A stretch of 64,000 bases of DNA from contig NZ_RMBX01000013.1 of NCBI RefSeq assembly GCF_003807585.1, positions 1 through 64,000 on the forward strand. The letters are read 5' to 3'. Shown here in pieces: positions 44,874 to 53,673 of the stretch. The position numbers and the translations under genes are program-made. This DNA comes from Chitinophaga barathri. GTDB lineage: Bacteria; Bacteroidota; Bacteroidia; Chitinophagales; Chitinophagaceae. The notes beneath the pieces were generated by a model. It was not told where the DNA came from. It saw only the letters and a list, made by a program, of their open reading frames with translations, and ran no database searches. Every line of letters starts with the position of its first letter. Within the stretch, counting starts at the first letter, position 1.

Positions 44874-46283
44874 CTACAGCTTGGCGTCTTCCTCTTCGGT
44901 GAACATGTCGATGATCTTTGTTTTCATCCTGTCCAGGAAACCTTTGAGGGAAGCATTACGTTCCGCTGCTTTGCGGTGCTGGCGCGCGTCGGCTGTTTCT
45001 TCCGGCTGTTCGTCTTCTGTCCATTCTTCTGAGTCGTCCGTCAGCCTTGCCGCTTTTTCTTTCGCGAAATAGCTGGTGTTGATCTTCACGTAATTCTCTT
45101 CCAGCGCGCGTTTATCATTCTCGTAATCGTTGTATCCTTTCAGGATGAGGCCAACGCAGGTGGCATACATGGGCTTGGTGAGCTCGTCTGTATGGCCGCT
45201 TGCCAGGTGCTCGTTCGGATAACCGATGCGGGCGCTTACGCCGGTGGTGTATTCCGTGAGCTGTATCAGGTGTTTCAGCTGGGAACCGCCGCCGGTGAGG
45301 ATGATACCGCCGTTCAGCATTTTGTTGTCCATGCCGATCTGCTTCAGGTGATATACCACGAAGTCCAGTATCTCGCTCATCCTGGCCTGGATGATGTGCG
45401 CCAGGTTCTTCACGGAGATCTCTTTCGGGCTCTGACCACGGAGGCCGGGGATGGTGATATATGCGTTGTTTTTCGCTTCGTCTGCCAATGCGTAACCGAA
45501 CTGTACCTTCATTTGTTCAGCCTGTGTTTTTAACACACCCAGGCCGTTTTTAATATCGTTGGTGATGTTTTCGCCACCATAGGGGATCACAGCGGTATGT
45601 TTCAGTACGCCTTCGTAGAATACAGCGAGGTCCGTGGTACCGCCACCGATATCCACGATCGCAACACCGGCTTCAAAGTCCATATCGCACATAACAGCTG
45701 CTGCGGATGCCAGCGGCTGAAGCACGAGGTCTTTGATGCGCAGGCCGGATTTCTCCACGCTGCGGTTGATATTACGGATGGCGTTTTTGTCGCCGGTGAT
45801 AATGTGGAAATTCGCACCCACTTTTACACCGCTCATCCCGATGGGATAGGTGATGTTTTGCAGGCTGTCCACGATATATTGCTGCGGGATCACGTCAATG
45901 ATCTGGTCGCTGGCGGGGATCACGGTTTTGTACTGGTCGTTGATCAGCTGGTCGATGTCCTTCTGGGAGATCTCCGCATCGGTATCGCTGCGAACAATAT
46001 CTCCACGGGTTTGAAGGCTTTTGATATGATGACCGGCGATGCCTACATATACTTCGTTGATCTCGAGGTTTGGATTGGATGCATAGCAGTTCTCAAGCGC
46101 CTGACGAATGGCCTTGATCGTTTGATCGATGTTCAGCACCATACCGTGCTGCACACCAAATGATGGGGCTTTCCCGAATCCGAGGATTTCCAATTTCCCG
46201 TATTCATTCTTCCTTCCTGCGATGGCTGCTATCTTCGTGGTACCAATGTCGAGACCTACAATGATGGGAGCTTCCTGATTCAT
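44874..46283 (-). CDS. ftsA: cell division protein FtsA
   Basis: Actin-like membrane tether of FtsZ, 469 residues. The ATPase phosphate-1 motif GLDIGTTKIAAI is at the N-terminus, phosphate-2 VAIVDIGGGTTDLAVF near 209-224, and adenosine motif GIILTGGGSQL near 326-336. The C-terminus has an acidic linker and a possible amphipathic membrane-targeting helix (LKGFLDRMKTKIIDMFTEEE). It lies between ftsQ (15-bp gap) and ftsZ. Confidence 0.97.
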   Translation of the reverse strand: MNQEAPIIVGLDIGTTKIAAIAGRKNEYGKLEILGFGKAPSFGVQHGMVLNIDQTIKAIRQALENCYASNPNLEINEVYVGIAGHHIKSLQTRGDIVRSDTDAEISQKDIDQLINDQYKTVIPASDQIIDVIPQQYIVDSLQNITYPIGMSGVKVGANFHIITGDKNAIRNINRSVEKSGLRIKDLVLQPLASAAAVMCDMDFEAGVAIVDIGGGTTDLAVFYEGVLKHTAVIPYGGENITNDIKNGLGVLKTQAEQMKVQFGYALADEAKNNAYITIPGLRGQSPKEISVKNLAHIIQARMSEILDFVVYHLKQIGMDNKMLNGGIILTGGGSQLKHLIQLTEYTTGVSARIGYPNEHLASGHTDELTKPMYATCVGLILKGYNDYENDKRALEENYVKINTSYFAKEKAARLTDDSEEWTEDEQPEETADARQHRKAAERNASLKGFLDRMKTKIIDMFTEEEDAKL

Positions 46284-46298
46284 GGTTCTTTATTGTTT

Positions 46299-47348
46299 TT
46301 AGTTGCGATTACGATTATTAGGTTTATTATACACTGCTTTGGGCGTAGGGCCGGAATTCCGGCTGGCTGGCCTGGCAGCGGTTCTGGAAGCGGGTTTAAC
46401 CTTTTTCGCCGGCTTTGCTGCCGGTTTTGCTGCTGGTTTTACAGCAGCGGGTTTATCCGCTGGTTTGGGGTTCGTTACGGCTGCCGGTGGCGCCAGGTCC
46501 GCATCCATCGTTACGTCTGCGATAGATGAATCCCGGTACATCGGCGGCGGGGGAGCACTCTTTCCATCTCTTCGTGTTCCAATCACTTCTTCATGATACG
46601 CAATGTTTATCCGTGAATAAGTATTCCAGCCTGCTTTGCTTAAACCTTCGCGGTAGAAGATCAGCAGTTTGGAAAATTTAGTTTCTATATCCGTGCCATC
46701 CCCGAATACGATCACATGATCGCCTAGTTTGGGAATGATCTCGAATTTCCTGTCCCCGGTGATCATCACCTGCTCCACCTGCGCATTCCAGAAGGTATCC
46801 GCTGAAATGTAACGGGCCATGCCGCCGATATGGGCATACAACAGGCTGTCTTCTTTCCGCAGTTGCACTGCGTCCGAGGGGAAACCGGTGAATACAGGCA
46901 CCCTGGCGGAGAAACGATCTGAAATGGGAATACGTTCGCCCTGTTCGTCCAGGTAAAAGCTGTTGCCGGTGAAAGTGAACACCCTCGCTACGGGGTCACG
47001 CTGCACGACGTTTACGTTCAGGATGTCCTGGTTGTCCAGGAAGAGTTCGGCTGAGCGCACCCATGGATCTCTTTCCACCACCCGTTCCAGGTTCGCCAGG
47101 TTGATCTGGCTGATGGCCATGCCTACCGGGTTCTGATTCTTGTCGGTTACGATCAGCTGTTTGATATCTTTTTCATCAATAAAAGCATTCCGATCGTCGC
47201 CCTTCAGGGTGACGTGGATGCCTTTGCACTTTTCGCTTTCCTTGTCATGCACCGCAGCCGCCAGCAGCACGGCAAAGCCTGCCAGCACGCCGCTCCAGAG
47301 GAGCACGATACCGATGCGTTTGAAGGCTGTTTTTGTTTTAGGTTGCAT
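46299..47348 (-). CDS. ftsQ: cell division protein FtsQ
   Basis: Bitopic divisome protein, 349 residues. One N-terminal transmembrane helix (about 12-32), a POTRA domain (about 45-115) with DPWVRSAELF, and a beta domain follow. The last 65 residues are an unusual low-complexity tail rich in Ala, Pro, Lys and Arg (repeats of KPAAKPA), ending in an Asn/Arg-rich stretch. This periplasmic basic tail is not part of the usual FtsQ fold. The sequence is weakly conserved, and the identification rests on the domain plan and the position between murC and ftsA. Confidence 0.88.
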   Translation of the reverse strand: MQPKTKTAFKRIGIVLLWSGVLAGFAVLLAAAVHDKESEKCKGIHVTLKGDDRNAFIDEKDIKQLIVTDKNQNPVGMAISQINLANLERVVERDPWVRSAELFLDNQDILNVNVVQRDPVARVFTFTGNSFYLDEQGERIPISDRFSARVPVFTGFPSDAVQLRKEDSLLYAHIGGMARYISADTFWNAQVEQVMITGDRKFEIIPKLGDHVIVFGDGTDIETKFSKLLIFYREGLSKAGWNTYSRINIAYHEEVIGTRRDGKSAPPPPMYRDSSIADVTMDADLAPPAAVTNPKPADKPAAVKPAAKPAAKPAKKVKPASRTAARPASRNSGPTPKAVYNKPNNRNRN

Positions 47349-47361
47349 GTTTATTTTTATA

Positions 47362-48714
47362 TCAGTTTAATATTGCTGTCAATGGCTCGCGCAGCAGGTC
47401 TATATCTCCCGCGCCGGCCGTGATCAGCATTTCAATTTTGTTGTCGCGTACCCAGTCCGGCACCGCATCCCTGTTCATGATCTTCACTTCCGGGCCGTGT
47501 ATCTTCCCGGCGATCATTTCGCTGGTGATGCCTTCGATGGGCAGCTCACGAGCAGGGTAGATGGGCAGCAGTATCACTTCATCCGCCAGGGACAGCGTTT
47601 CACCGAAACCTTCCGCGAAATCGCGGGTGCGGGTGAAAAGATGCGGCTGGAAGATCACGGTGCACTTTTTTCCCCTGAACAGGGTTTTGGCGCTGGTGAT
47701 CAATGCCCGTAGTTCTTCCGGGTGATGCGCATAATCGTCGATGTATACTACGCGGTCGTTTTTCACGAGGTAGTCGAAGCGGCGGCGGATGCCTTTGAAG
47801 TCCGCTACAGCCGCCCTGATCTTCTCGTTGCTGATACCGAGCAGGTGCGCCACGCCAATGGCGGCCACTGCGTTTTCCACGTTGTGCATACCGCCGATAT
47901 GCAGTTTCACATTATCTATCATCCAATCCTGCTCCACTACGTCAAACTCATAACCGCCGTTTTCCATGCGGATGTTCGTGGCGTAGATGTCTGCCGCATC
48001 GTTTTGCAGGCTGTAGGTCAGTTTGTTATCGCCTTTCAGTTCTGCCGCACGGGGCAGGGCGTGCCTTGCCAGCAGCGTGCCGTTCGGCTTGATGTTCGCG
48101 CTGTATTGAATGAACGCGTCTTCCACTGCCTGCTCCGTACCGTAGATGTCCAGGTGGTCCGGGTCCATGGCGGTGAGCACGGCAATATCCGGGCTGAGCT
48201 TCAGGAATGAGCGGTCGTATTCGTCGGCTTCAATAACTGCCACAGGTTTTTCGCTGCTCCAGAAATTTTTACCGTAGTTGGAACTGATGCCGCCCAGGAA
48301 AGCGTTGCAGCCGTATCCTGCGTGGCGCAGCAGGTGCGCGATCATGGTGCTTACAGTCGTTTTGCCATGTGTGCCCGCCACGGTGATGGCAAACAGCTCA
48401 CGGGTGATCTCCTGTAGTACATCGCTGCGTTTCACCACTTCATAACCGTTTTCCCGGTAGAATACCAGTTCCTTTTGTGTGGCTGGAATGGCGGGGGTAT
48501 ACACCACCAGGTCCGCCGCGCGGTCTATCTGCTCAAGGTCTTCCGTATAATGAATGCGGATACCTTCAGCTTCCAGCTGCTGCGTGAGGAGGGTGGAGGT
48601 ACGGTCGTAGCCGCTCACCGCCACGCCCTTCTCGTTGAAGAACCGTGCGATGGCGCTCATACCGATGCCGCCAATGCCTACAAAATAGATCCTATGTATA
48701 TTCTTTAGCTCCAT
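47362..48714 (-). CDS. murC: UDP-N-acetylmuramate--L-alanine ligase
   Basis: Adds L-Ala to UDP-MurNAc, the first amino-acid step of the peptidoglycan stem peptide. About 450 residues from the ATG at 48714; a GTG at 48750 would add 12 residues that homologues lack. GIGGIGMSAIA near the N-terminus binds the UDP part, GTHGKTTVSTM is the ATP loop, and VIEADEYDRSF and YAHHPEELRA are Mur-ligase signatures. Gap to ftsQ 13 bp. Confidence 0.97.
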   Translation of the reverse strand: MELKNIHRIYFVGIGGIGMSAIARFFNEKGVAVSGYDRTSTLLTQQLEAEGIRIHYTEDLEQIDRAADLVVYTPAIPATQKELVFYRENGYEVVKRSDVLQEITRELFAITVAGTHGKTTVSTMIAHLLRHAGYGCNAFLGGISSNYGKNFWSSEKPVAVIEADEYDRSFLKLSPDIAVLTAMDPDHLDIYGTEQAVEDAFIQYSANIKPNGTLLARHALPRAAELKGDNKLTYSLQNDAADIYATNIRMENGGYEFDVVEQDWMIDNVKLHIGGMHNVENAVAAIGVAHLLGISNEKIRAAVADFKGIRRRFDYLVKNDRVVYIDDYAHHPEELRALITSAKTLFRGKKCTVIFQPHLFTRTRDFAEGFGETLSLADEVILLPIYPARELPIEGITSEMIAGKIHGPEVKIMNRDAVPDWVRDNKIEMLITAGAGDIDLLREPLTAILN

Positions 48715-48770
48715 CCGGGGATATCTGTTGTTTGACCGGTCCGGCTTCACCCGGGCGGTCGTTCTTTATT

Positions 48771-49895
48771 TTACCTGATCAACCCGAGCACAGCCCGGGC
48801 AATCGTCATATCAGCATTGGCATTGCCTAAAGGGGCAATGTTTGTTTCGAGTTTTTCCATCAGCGCTTTGTTCTGCACGAGACTGAGCGCTTCATTCGCC
48901 AGCCGGCCGAACGCTTCGTCGTCTTTGATCATCAGCGCGGCCTGCCGGTGTACGAGGCTGAGCGCATTCTGCGTCTGGTGATCTTCCGCCGCGAAAGGGT
49001 ACGGCACAAAGATGGAAGGTTTCTTCACCACACAAAGCTCCGCGATGGCCAGTGCGCCGGCGCGGGAGATCACTGCGTCCGCGGCTTTGTAGGCAAAGTC
49101 CATCACGTTGATGAAGTCGTAGACTTTCACATGTGAGTTGAACGGCGCCGCGGCGGCTTTGGCCTGTTCGTAAAACAGTTTGCCGGTTTGCCAGATCAGC
49201 TGTACGTCTTTGTTCACAAATTCCGCCAGGTGAGGCAGCAGCGCCTCGTTGATGGACTTTGCGCCCAGGCTGCCGCCTACGGCAAAGACGGTGGGTTTGC
49301 CCATCATCAGAGCGAAGTGGCGTAGCGCTTCGTCTTTTGTTACGGCGCTTTGCGTGATCGCTCCGCGTACGGGGTTGCCGGTGTAGAGGAGTTTTTCAGC
49401 GGGGAAAAACTTTTCCATTCCTTCATACCCTGTACATATCTTTTCAGCCTTGCGGCCTAATATCTTGTTGCTTTTGCCGGCCCAGGAATTTTGTTCCTGT
49501 ATCAGCGTGGGGATGCCCCTGCGCTGTGCCTGGCGTAGCACCGGGAAACTGGCGTAACCGCCCACGCCCACGGCTACATCCGGCTGGAAGCGGTTCAGCA
49601 CGCTTTTGGCCTGGTTCAGGCTTTTGAGCAGTTTGAACGGCAGCAGCAGGTTCTTCAACATATTACTGCGGTTAAATCCCGCGATCTCCAGCCCTTCGAT
49701 AGGGTAACCCGCCTGCGGCACTTTTTCCATTTCCATTTTCCCCTTCGCGCCCACGAACAGGATATCGATATCCGGCTCCAGTTTGCGGAGGGCATTGGCA
49801 ATGGCAATGGCCGGGAAGATGTGACCTCCTGTACCGCCGCCTGCTATGATTACTTTATGCGCCAAATTCAAAAATATTATTCCTTTATGCGGCAA
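48771..49895 (-). CDS. murG: UDP-GlcNAc--lipid I N-acetylglucosaminyltransferase MurG
   Basis: Peripheral inner-membrane glycosyltransferase that makes lipid II. It has 374 residues with two Rossmann domains; the glycine loop GGGTGGHIFPA near 19-29 and the donor-site segment VISRAGALAIAEL near 273-285 are clear. The ATG at 49895 overlaps the end of ftsW by 11 bp; a TTG at 49862, directly before AHKVIIAGGG, would give the more usual N-terminus. Confidence 0.96.
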   Translation of the reverse strand: MPHKGIIFLNLAHKVIIAGGGTGGHIFPAIAIANALRKLEPDIDILFVGAKGKMEMEKVPQAGYPIEGLEIAGFNRSNMLKNLLLPFKLLKSLNQAKSVLNRFQPDVAVGVGGYASFPVLRQAQRRGIPTLIQEQNSWAGKSNKILGRKAEKICTGYEGMEKFFPAEKLLYTGNPVRGAITQSAVTKDEALRHFALMMGKPTVFAVGGSLGAKSINEALLPHLAEFVNKDVQLIWQTGKLFYEQAKAAAAPFNSHVKVYDFINVMDFAYKAADAVISRAGALAIAELCVVKKPSIFVPYPFAAEDHQTQNALSLVHRQAALMIKDDEAFGRLANEALSLVQNKALMEKLETNIAPLGNANADMTIARAVLGLIR

Positions 49896-51051
49896 CTGCG
49901 GGATTGGTAACCTCCTGCTTCGCGCCTATTTCTTCAACATTTCTTGATACGCTCAAAATGATACCAATGGCGAGGCTGGTAAATATTACCGACGAACCGC
50001 CCATACTCACCAGCGGCAGGGTAAGCCCTGTAACCGGCAGCAGATGGACGTTCACCGCCATGTGCATCAATGCCTGTATCACCAATGTCACACTCAGGCC
50101 AAGGGCCAGGAATGCGCCGAATGCATACGGGCAGTTTTTGAATATTCTTATACTTCTCAAGAGCAGGATCAGGTATGCGGCCAACACTAAAAAGGCGCCA
50201 AAGATACCATACTCTTCAAGAATAATTGCATAAATAAAATCCGAATAAGGGTGCGGCAGAAAATTTCTTGCCGTACTGTTACCCGGTCCTTTTCCCATGA
50301 ATCCCCCGGTGGCTACGGCAATGTTCGCCTGCTGCACCTGGTAGGGGATATCGCTTTCCTCATCACTGAAAAAACTTTCAATACGTTTCTCCCAGGTTTT
50401 GGTACGCCCTTCCATGCCTGTCACTTTCGCGATGAAGAACATGAGCAGTACCAGTACGATCGCCCCGCCGATCATTCCCAGCAGGAACTTCAGCGGCACC
50501 CGGCCGATGAAACACAGCAGCATGCAGCTTGCTCCCAGCAGAAGGGCGGTACTCATGTTCGCCGGCATGATCAGCGCGCAGATGATGCCCACGGGTACGA
50601 TGATGGGCAGAAACCCTTTCTTGAAATCCGTGATCACCGCCTGTTTGCGGCTCAGCTGCCGGGATACGTACATGAACAGCGCCAGTTTTGCGATATCCGA
50701 CGTCTGGAACGTCAGATTGATCACCGGCAGCCTGATCCAGCGGCTGGCATCGTTCAGATTGGAACCGAATGCCAGGGTGTATACCAGCAATGGGATCGAG
50801 ATCAGGAAACCAATCTGCGCCACGCGGGAATAAATGGTGTAATTCACCCGGTGCGCGAAATAGATGATCAGGATGCCCAGTACGAGTACGGACAGCTGCT
50901 TGAACAGGTAATATTCCGTATGCCCGCTGTAAACGCGGTATGCCAAAGAGCCGGTAGAACTGTACACTGCCAACAAGCTTACCGCAGACAGGAAGAACAC
51001 GATCGTCCAGATCACTTTATCACCTTTCGTCCTTTGGAGTAAGTTGTTCAC
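49885..51051 (-). CDS. ftsW: SEDS-family glycosyltransferase FtsW
   Basis: Septal peptidoglycan polymerase partner of FtsI; 388 residues, about ten helices. Conserved segments include GSNLNDASRWIRLP near 97-110, the long periplasmic loop with ESDIPYQVQQANIAVATGGFMGKGPGNS near 215-242, FIYAIILEEYGIFGA, and LPVTGLTLPLVSMGGSS near 336-352. Located between murD and murG as in most dcw clusters. Confidence 0.96.
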   Translation of the reverse strand: MNNLLQRTKGDKVIWTIVFFLSAVSLLAVYSSTGSLAYRVYSGHTEYYLFKQLSVLVLGILIIYFAHRVNYTIYSRVAQIGFLISIPLLVYTLAFGSNLNDASRWIRLPVINLTFQTSDIAKLALFMYVSRQLSRKQAVITDFKKGFLPIIVPVGIICALIMPANMSTALLLGASCMLLCFIGRVPLKFLLGMIGGAIVLVLLMFFIAKVTGMEGRTKTWEKRIESFFSDEESDIPYQVQQANIAVATGGFMGKGPGNSTARNFLPHPYSDFIYAIILEEYGIFGAFLVLAAYLILLLRSIRIFKNCPYAFGAFLALGLSVTLVIQALMHMAVNVHLLPVTGLTLPLVSMGGSSVIFTSLAIGIILSVSRNVEEIGAKQEVTNPAVAA

Positions 51052-51068
51052 GTTGTTCGTTTAATAAA

Positions 51069-52403
51069 TTAAAGTTCTCTCACTACCTCCTTAAACTGGC
51101 GGCCTCTCTCTTCATAATTTTTGAAGAGGTCGAAGCTGGCGCAGGCGGGGGAGAGCAGTACCACATCACCTTTGCTGGACAGCCGGAAGGCGTTTTCCAC
51201 TGCGTCCTTCATATTGTCCGTGTTCACCATTACTTCCATGTCCCGGGACAGGGCTTCGTGGATCGGGCGGTTGTCCACACCGAGGCAAACGATCGCTTTT
51301 ACTTTTTCTTTCACCAGGTCGCGGATGGCGCTGTAATCATTTCCTTTGTCCACTCCGCCCATGATCAATATCACGGGGCGCTCCATGCTTTCCAGGGCGA
51401 ACCATACGGAGTTTACGTTGGTCGCTTTGCTGTCGTTGATAAAATCCACACCACGTACAGTCGCTACGTATTCCATCCGGTGCTCCAGGCTTGAGAAAGT
51501 GCTGAGGCTTTCACGGATCTTTTCCTTGCGTATATCCATTGTGCGGCCTGCTATGCCTGCTGCCATTGAATTATATAAGTTATGCTTACCTTTTAAAGCC
51601 AGGTCGTACATGGACATAATTACCGGTTCATCTTTCACCTGAATGTTCAATTGGTCGTTTGCTATAAATCCACCTTCGTTCAATGGTTCCATAATGCTAA
51701 AAGGTATTGGTTCTGAATAAATGGGTTTCGATGCTAAATAGTTCCTGATCTCAGGATCGTCTTTACAATAAATAAAATAATCTTCCTTCGTTTGATTCAT
51801 AGCTATGCGGAACTTCGACGCCACATAGTTTTCCATTTTATAATCATAGCGGTCCAGGTGATCGGGCGTGATGTTCAGTAAAATGGCCACGTCTGGCTTG
51901 AACTCCACGATATCGTCCAGCTGGAAGCTGCTGATCTCGATGATATAATAATCCGCGGGCTCCACTGCCACCTGCCGGGCATAACTGACCCCGATATTTC
52001 CCACCAGCGCGGCGTTTAGCCCGGCGGTGCGAAAGATGTGGTGGGTGAGCGCCGTGGTGGTGCTTTTCCCGTTACTACCCGTGATGGCAATGATCTTTTT
52101 ATCCCTGCTGAAGCGCCAGGCCAGCTCTATCTCCGATATCACCGGTACGCCGCGCTCCCGCACTTTTTTCATCAGTTCGCTTTTTTCCGGTATGCCCGGG
52201 CTCTTCACAATTTCATCCGCACCCAGTATAATGTCCCAGGAATGGTGGCCTTCCTCGAAAGGAATACTGTTCACCGCCAGTTCCTGTTTATAAATGTCTT
52301 TGATCTGCCCGCCGTCCGACACAAATACGTCAAACCCTTCTTTTTTCCCCAGCAGGGCCGCACCAATTCCGCTTTCTCCGGCTCCGAGTATAACGAGTCG
52401 CAT
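51069..52403 (-). CDS. murD: UDP-N-acetylmuramoyl-L-alanine--D-glutamate ligase
   Basis: Adds D-Glu in the cytosolic stem-peptide pathway. About 444 residues from the ATG at 52403, whose first base is shared with the mraY stop (TAATG). This coupling and the fit of MRLVILGAGESG to the family argue for it over the longer frame from 52442. ATP loop ITGSNGKSTTTALTHH near 107-122, and KATNVNSVWFALE near the C-terminal third. Confidence 0.97.
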   Translation of the reverse strand: MRLVILGAGESGIGAALLGKKEGFDVFVSDGGQIKDIYKQELAVNSIPFEEGHHSWDIILGADEIVKSPGIPEKSELMKKVRERGVPVISEIELAWRFSRDKKIIAITGSNGKSTTTALTHHIFRTAGLNAALVGNIGVSYARQVAVEPADYYIIEISSFQLDDIVEFKPDVAILLNITPDHLDRYDYKMENYVASKFRIAMNQTKEDYFIYCKDDPEIRNYLASKPIYSEPIPFSIMEPLNEGGFIANDQLNIQVKDEPVIMSMYDLALKGKHNLYNSMAAGIAGRTMDIRKEKIRESLSTFSSLEHRMEYVATVRGVDFINDSKATNVNSVWFALESMERPVILIMGGVDKGNDYSAIRDLVKEKVKAIVCLGVDNRPIHEALSRDMEVMVNTDNMKDAVENAFRLSSKGDVVLLSPACASFDLFKNYEERGRQFKEVVREL

Positions 52404-53653
52404 TATCTCATTTTTAAAGTAGCGATTGCAAATACCACACACATCACGGTCACGATCCAGAAACGCACAGCTATTTTGCTTTCATGATAACCCAGCTTCT
52501 GGTAATGGTGGTGCAGCGGGCTCATAAGGAACACGCGGCGGCCTTCGCCAAATTTTCGTTTGGTGTATTTGAAGTAAGTCACCTGGATCATCACGCTGAG
52601 GCTTTCCACGAAAAACACGCCGCAGATAAGCGGCAGCAGCAGTTCTTTCCTTACAATGATCGCCAGCGAGGCGATGATGCCACCCAATGCAAGGCTGCCT
52701 GTATCGCCCATGAACACCTGCGCCGGGTAAGCGTTGTACCAGAGGAAACCTACGCAGGCCCCTACGAACGCGGCGATGAAGATGGACAGTTCACCCAGGT
52801 TCGGGATATACATGATGTTCAGGTATTCCGCGAGAAGAATGTTTCCGCTCACGTAGGCAAATATGCCCAGCCCGATGCCGATCACCGCCGAAACGCCCGT
52901 TGCCAGGCCGTCAAGCCCATCGGTAAGGTTCGCGCCATTGGATACCGCCACGATGATCACGATTACGATCAGGATGTAGAGCACGAAAGTGTATTTCTCC
53001 GCACCAGGTATCCAGGAGATCAGCTTCGCGTAATTAAATTCATGATTTTTCACAAAGGGGATCGTGGTGATCGGCGTTTTTACGTCCACGAACTTGTGTC
53101 CGTCTTCGGTGATCCTTTCCGTGCTGCTGATCACCCTTTCGTAAGGGGCCAGCTTTTTGCCGGTCATCACCTCGCGGGACATTACTACGTTGTCGTTGAA
53201 ATACAATGTAGTACCGATGATCAGGCCCAGGCCTACCTGGCCCAGGATCTTGAACTTTCCGGCGAGCCCTTCTTTATTTTTCTTGAATACCTTGATGTAG
53301 TCGTCTATAAACCCGATGAGGCCCAGCCAGATGGTAGAGAGCAGTATCAGGAGGATGTACACGTTCATGACCCTGGCAAACAGCAGGGTGGGGATCACCA
53401 TAGCGGAAAGGATGATGAGGCCGCCCATGGTGGGAGTGCCTTTTTTGGTCTGTTCGCCAGCCAGGCCCAGGTCGCGGATAGTCTCCCCGATCTGTTTGCG
53501 CTGCAGGTACCGTACGATCCTTTTACCCAGTAATAACGAGATCACAAGAGACAGGAGTAACGCCATCGTAACGCGGAACGTGATGTACTGCCACATTCCG
53601 GTGCCGGTGTAGTTGAATTCTGTTTTGAGATAATTAAAAAGATAGTATAACAT
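52403..53653 (-). CDS. mraY: phospho-N-acetylmuramoyl-pentapeptide-transferase
   Basis: Integral membrane enzyme that makes lipid I from UDP-MurNAc-pentapeptide and undecaprenyl phosphate. It has 416 residues, about ten helices. GTPTMGGLII near 73-82, FIDDYIKVFKKNKEGL near 115-130, NGANLTDGLDGLA near 241-253 and FMGDTGSLALGG near 318-329 are the metal and substrate motifs; PLHHHYQKLGYHE near 380-392 is the MraY-specific loop. It directly follows murE, since murF is missing from this cluster. Confidence 0.98.
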   Translation of the reverse strand: MLYYLFNYLKTEFNYTGTGMWQYITFRVTMALLLSLVISLLLGKRIVRYLQRKQIGETIRDLGLAGEQTKKGTPTMGGLIILSAMVIPTLLFARVMNVYILLILLSTIWLGLIGFIDDYIKVFKKNKEGLAGKFKILGQVGLGLIIGTTLYFNDNVVMSREVMTGKKLAPYERVISSTERITEDGHKFVDVKTPITTIPFVKNHEFNYAKLISWIPGAEKYTFVLYILIVIVIIVAVSNGANLTDGLDGLATGVSAVIGIGLGIFAYVSGNILLAEYLNIMYIPNLGELSIFIAAFVGACVGFLWYNAYPAQVFMGDTGSLALGGIIASLAIIVRKELLLPLICGVFFVESLSVMIQVTYFKYTKRKFGEGRRVFLMSPLHHHYQKLGYHESKIAVRFWIVTVMCVVFAIATLKMR

Positions 53654-53673
53654 ATTGACTGATCGTGATCTGA

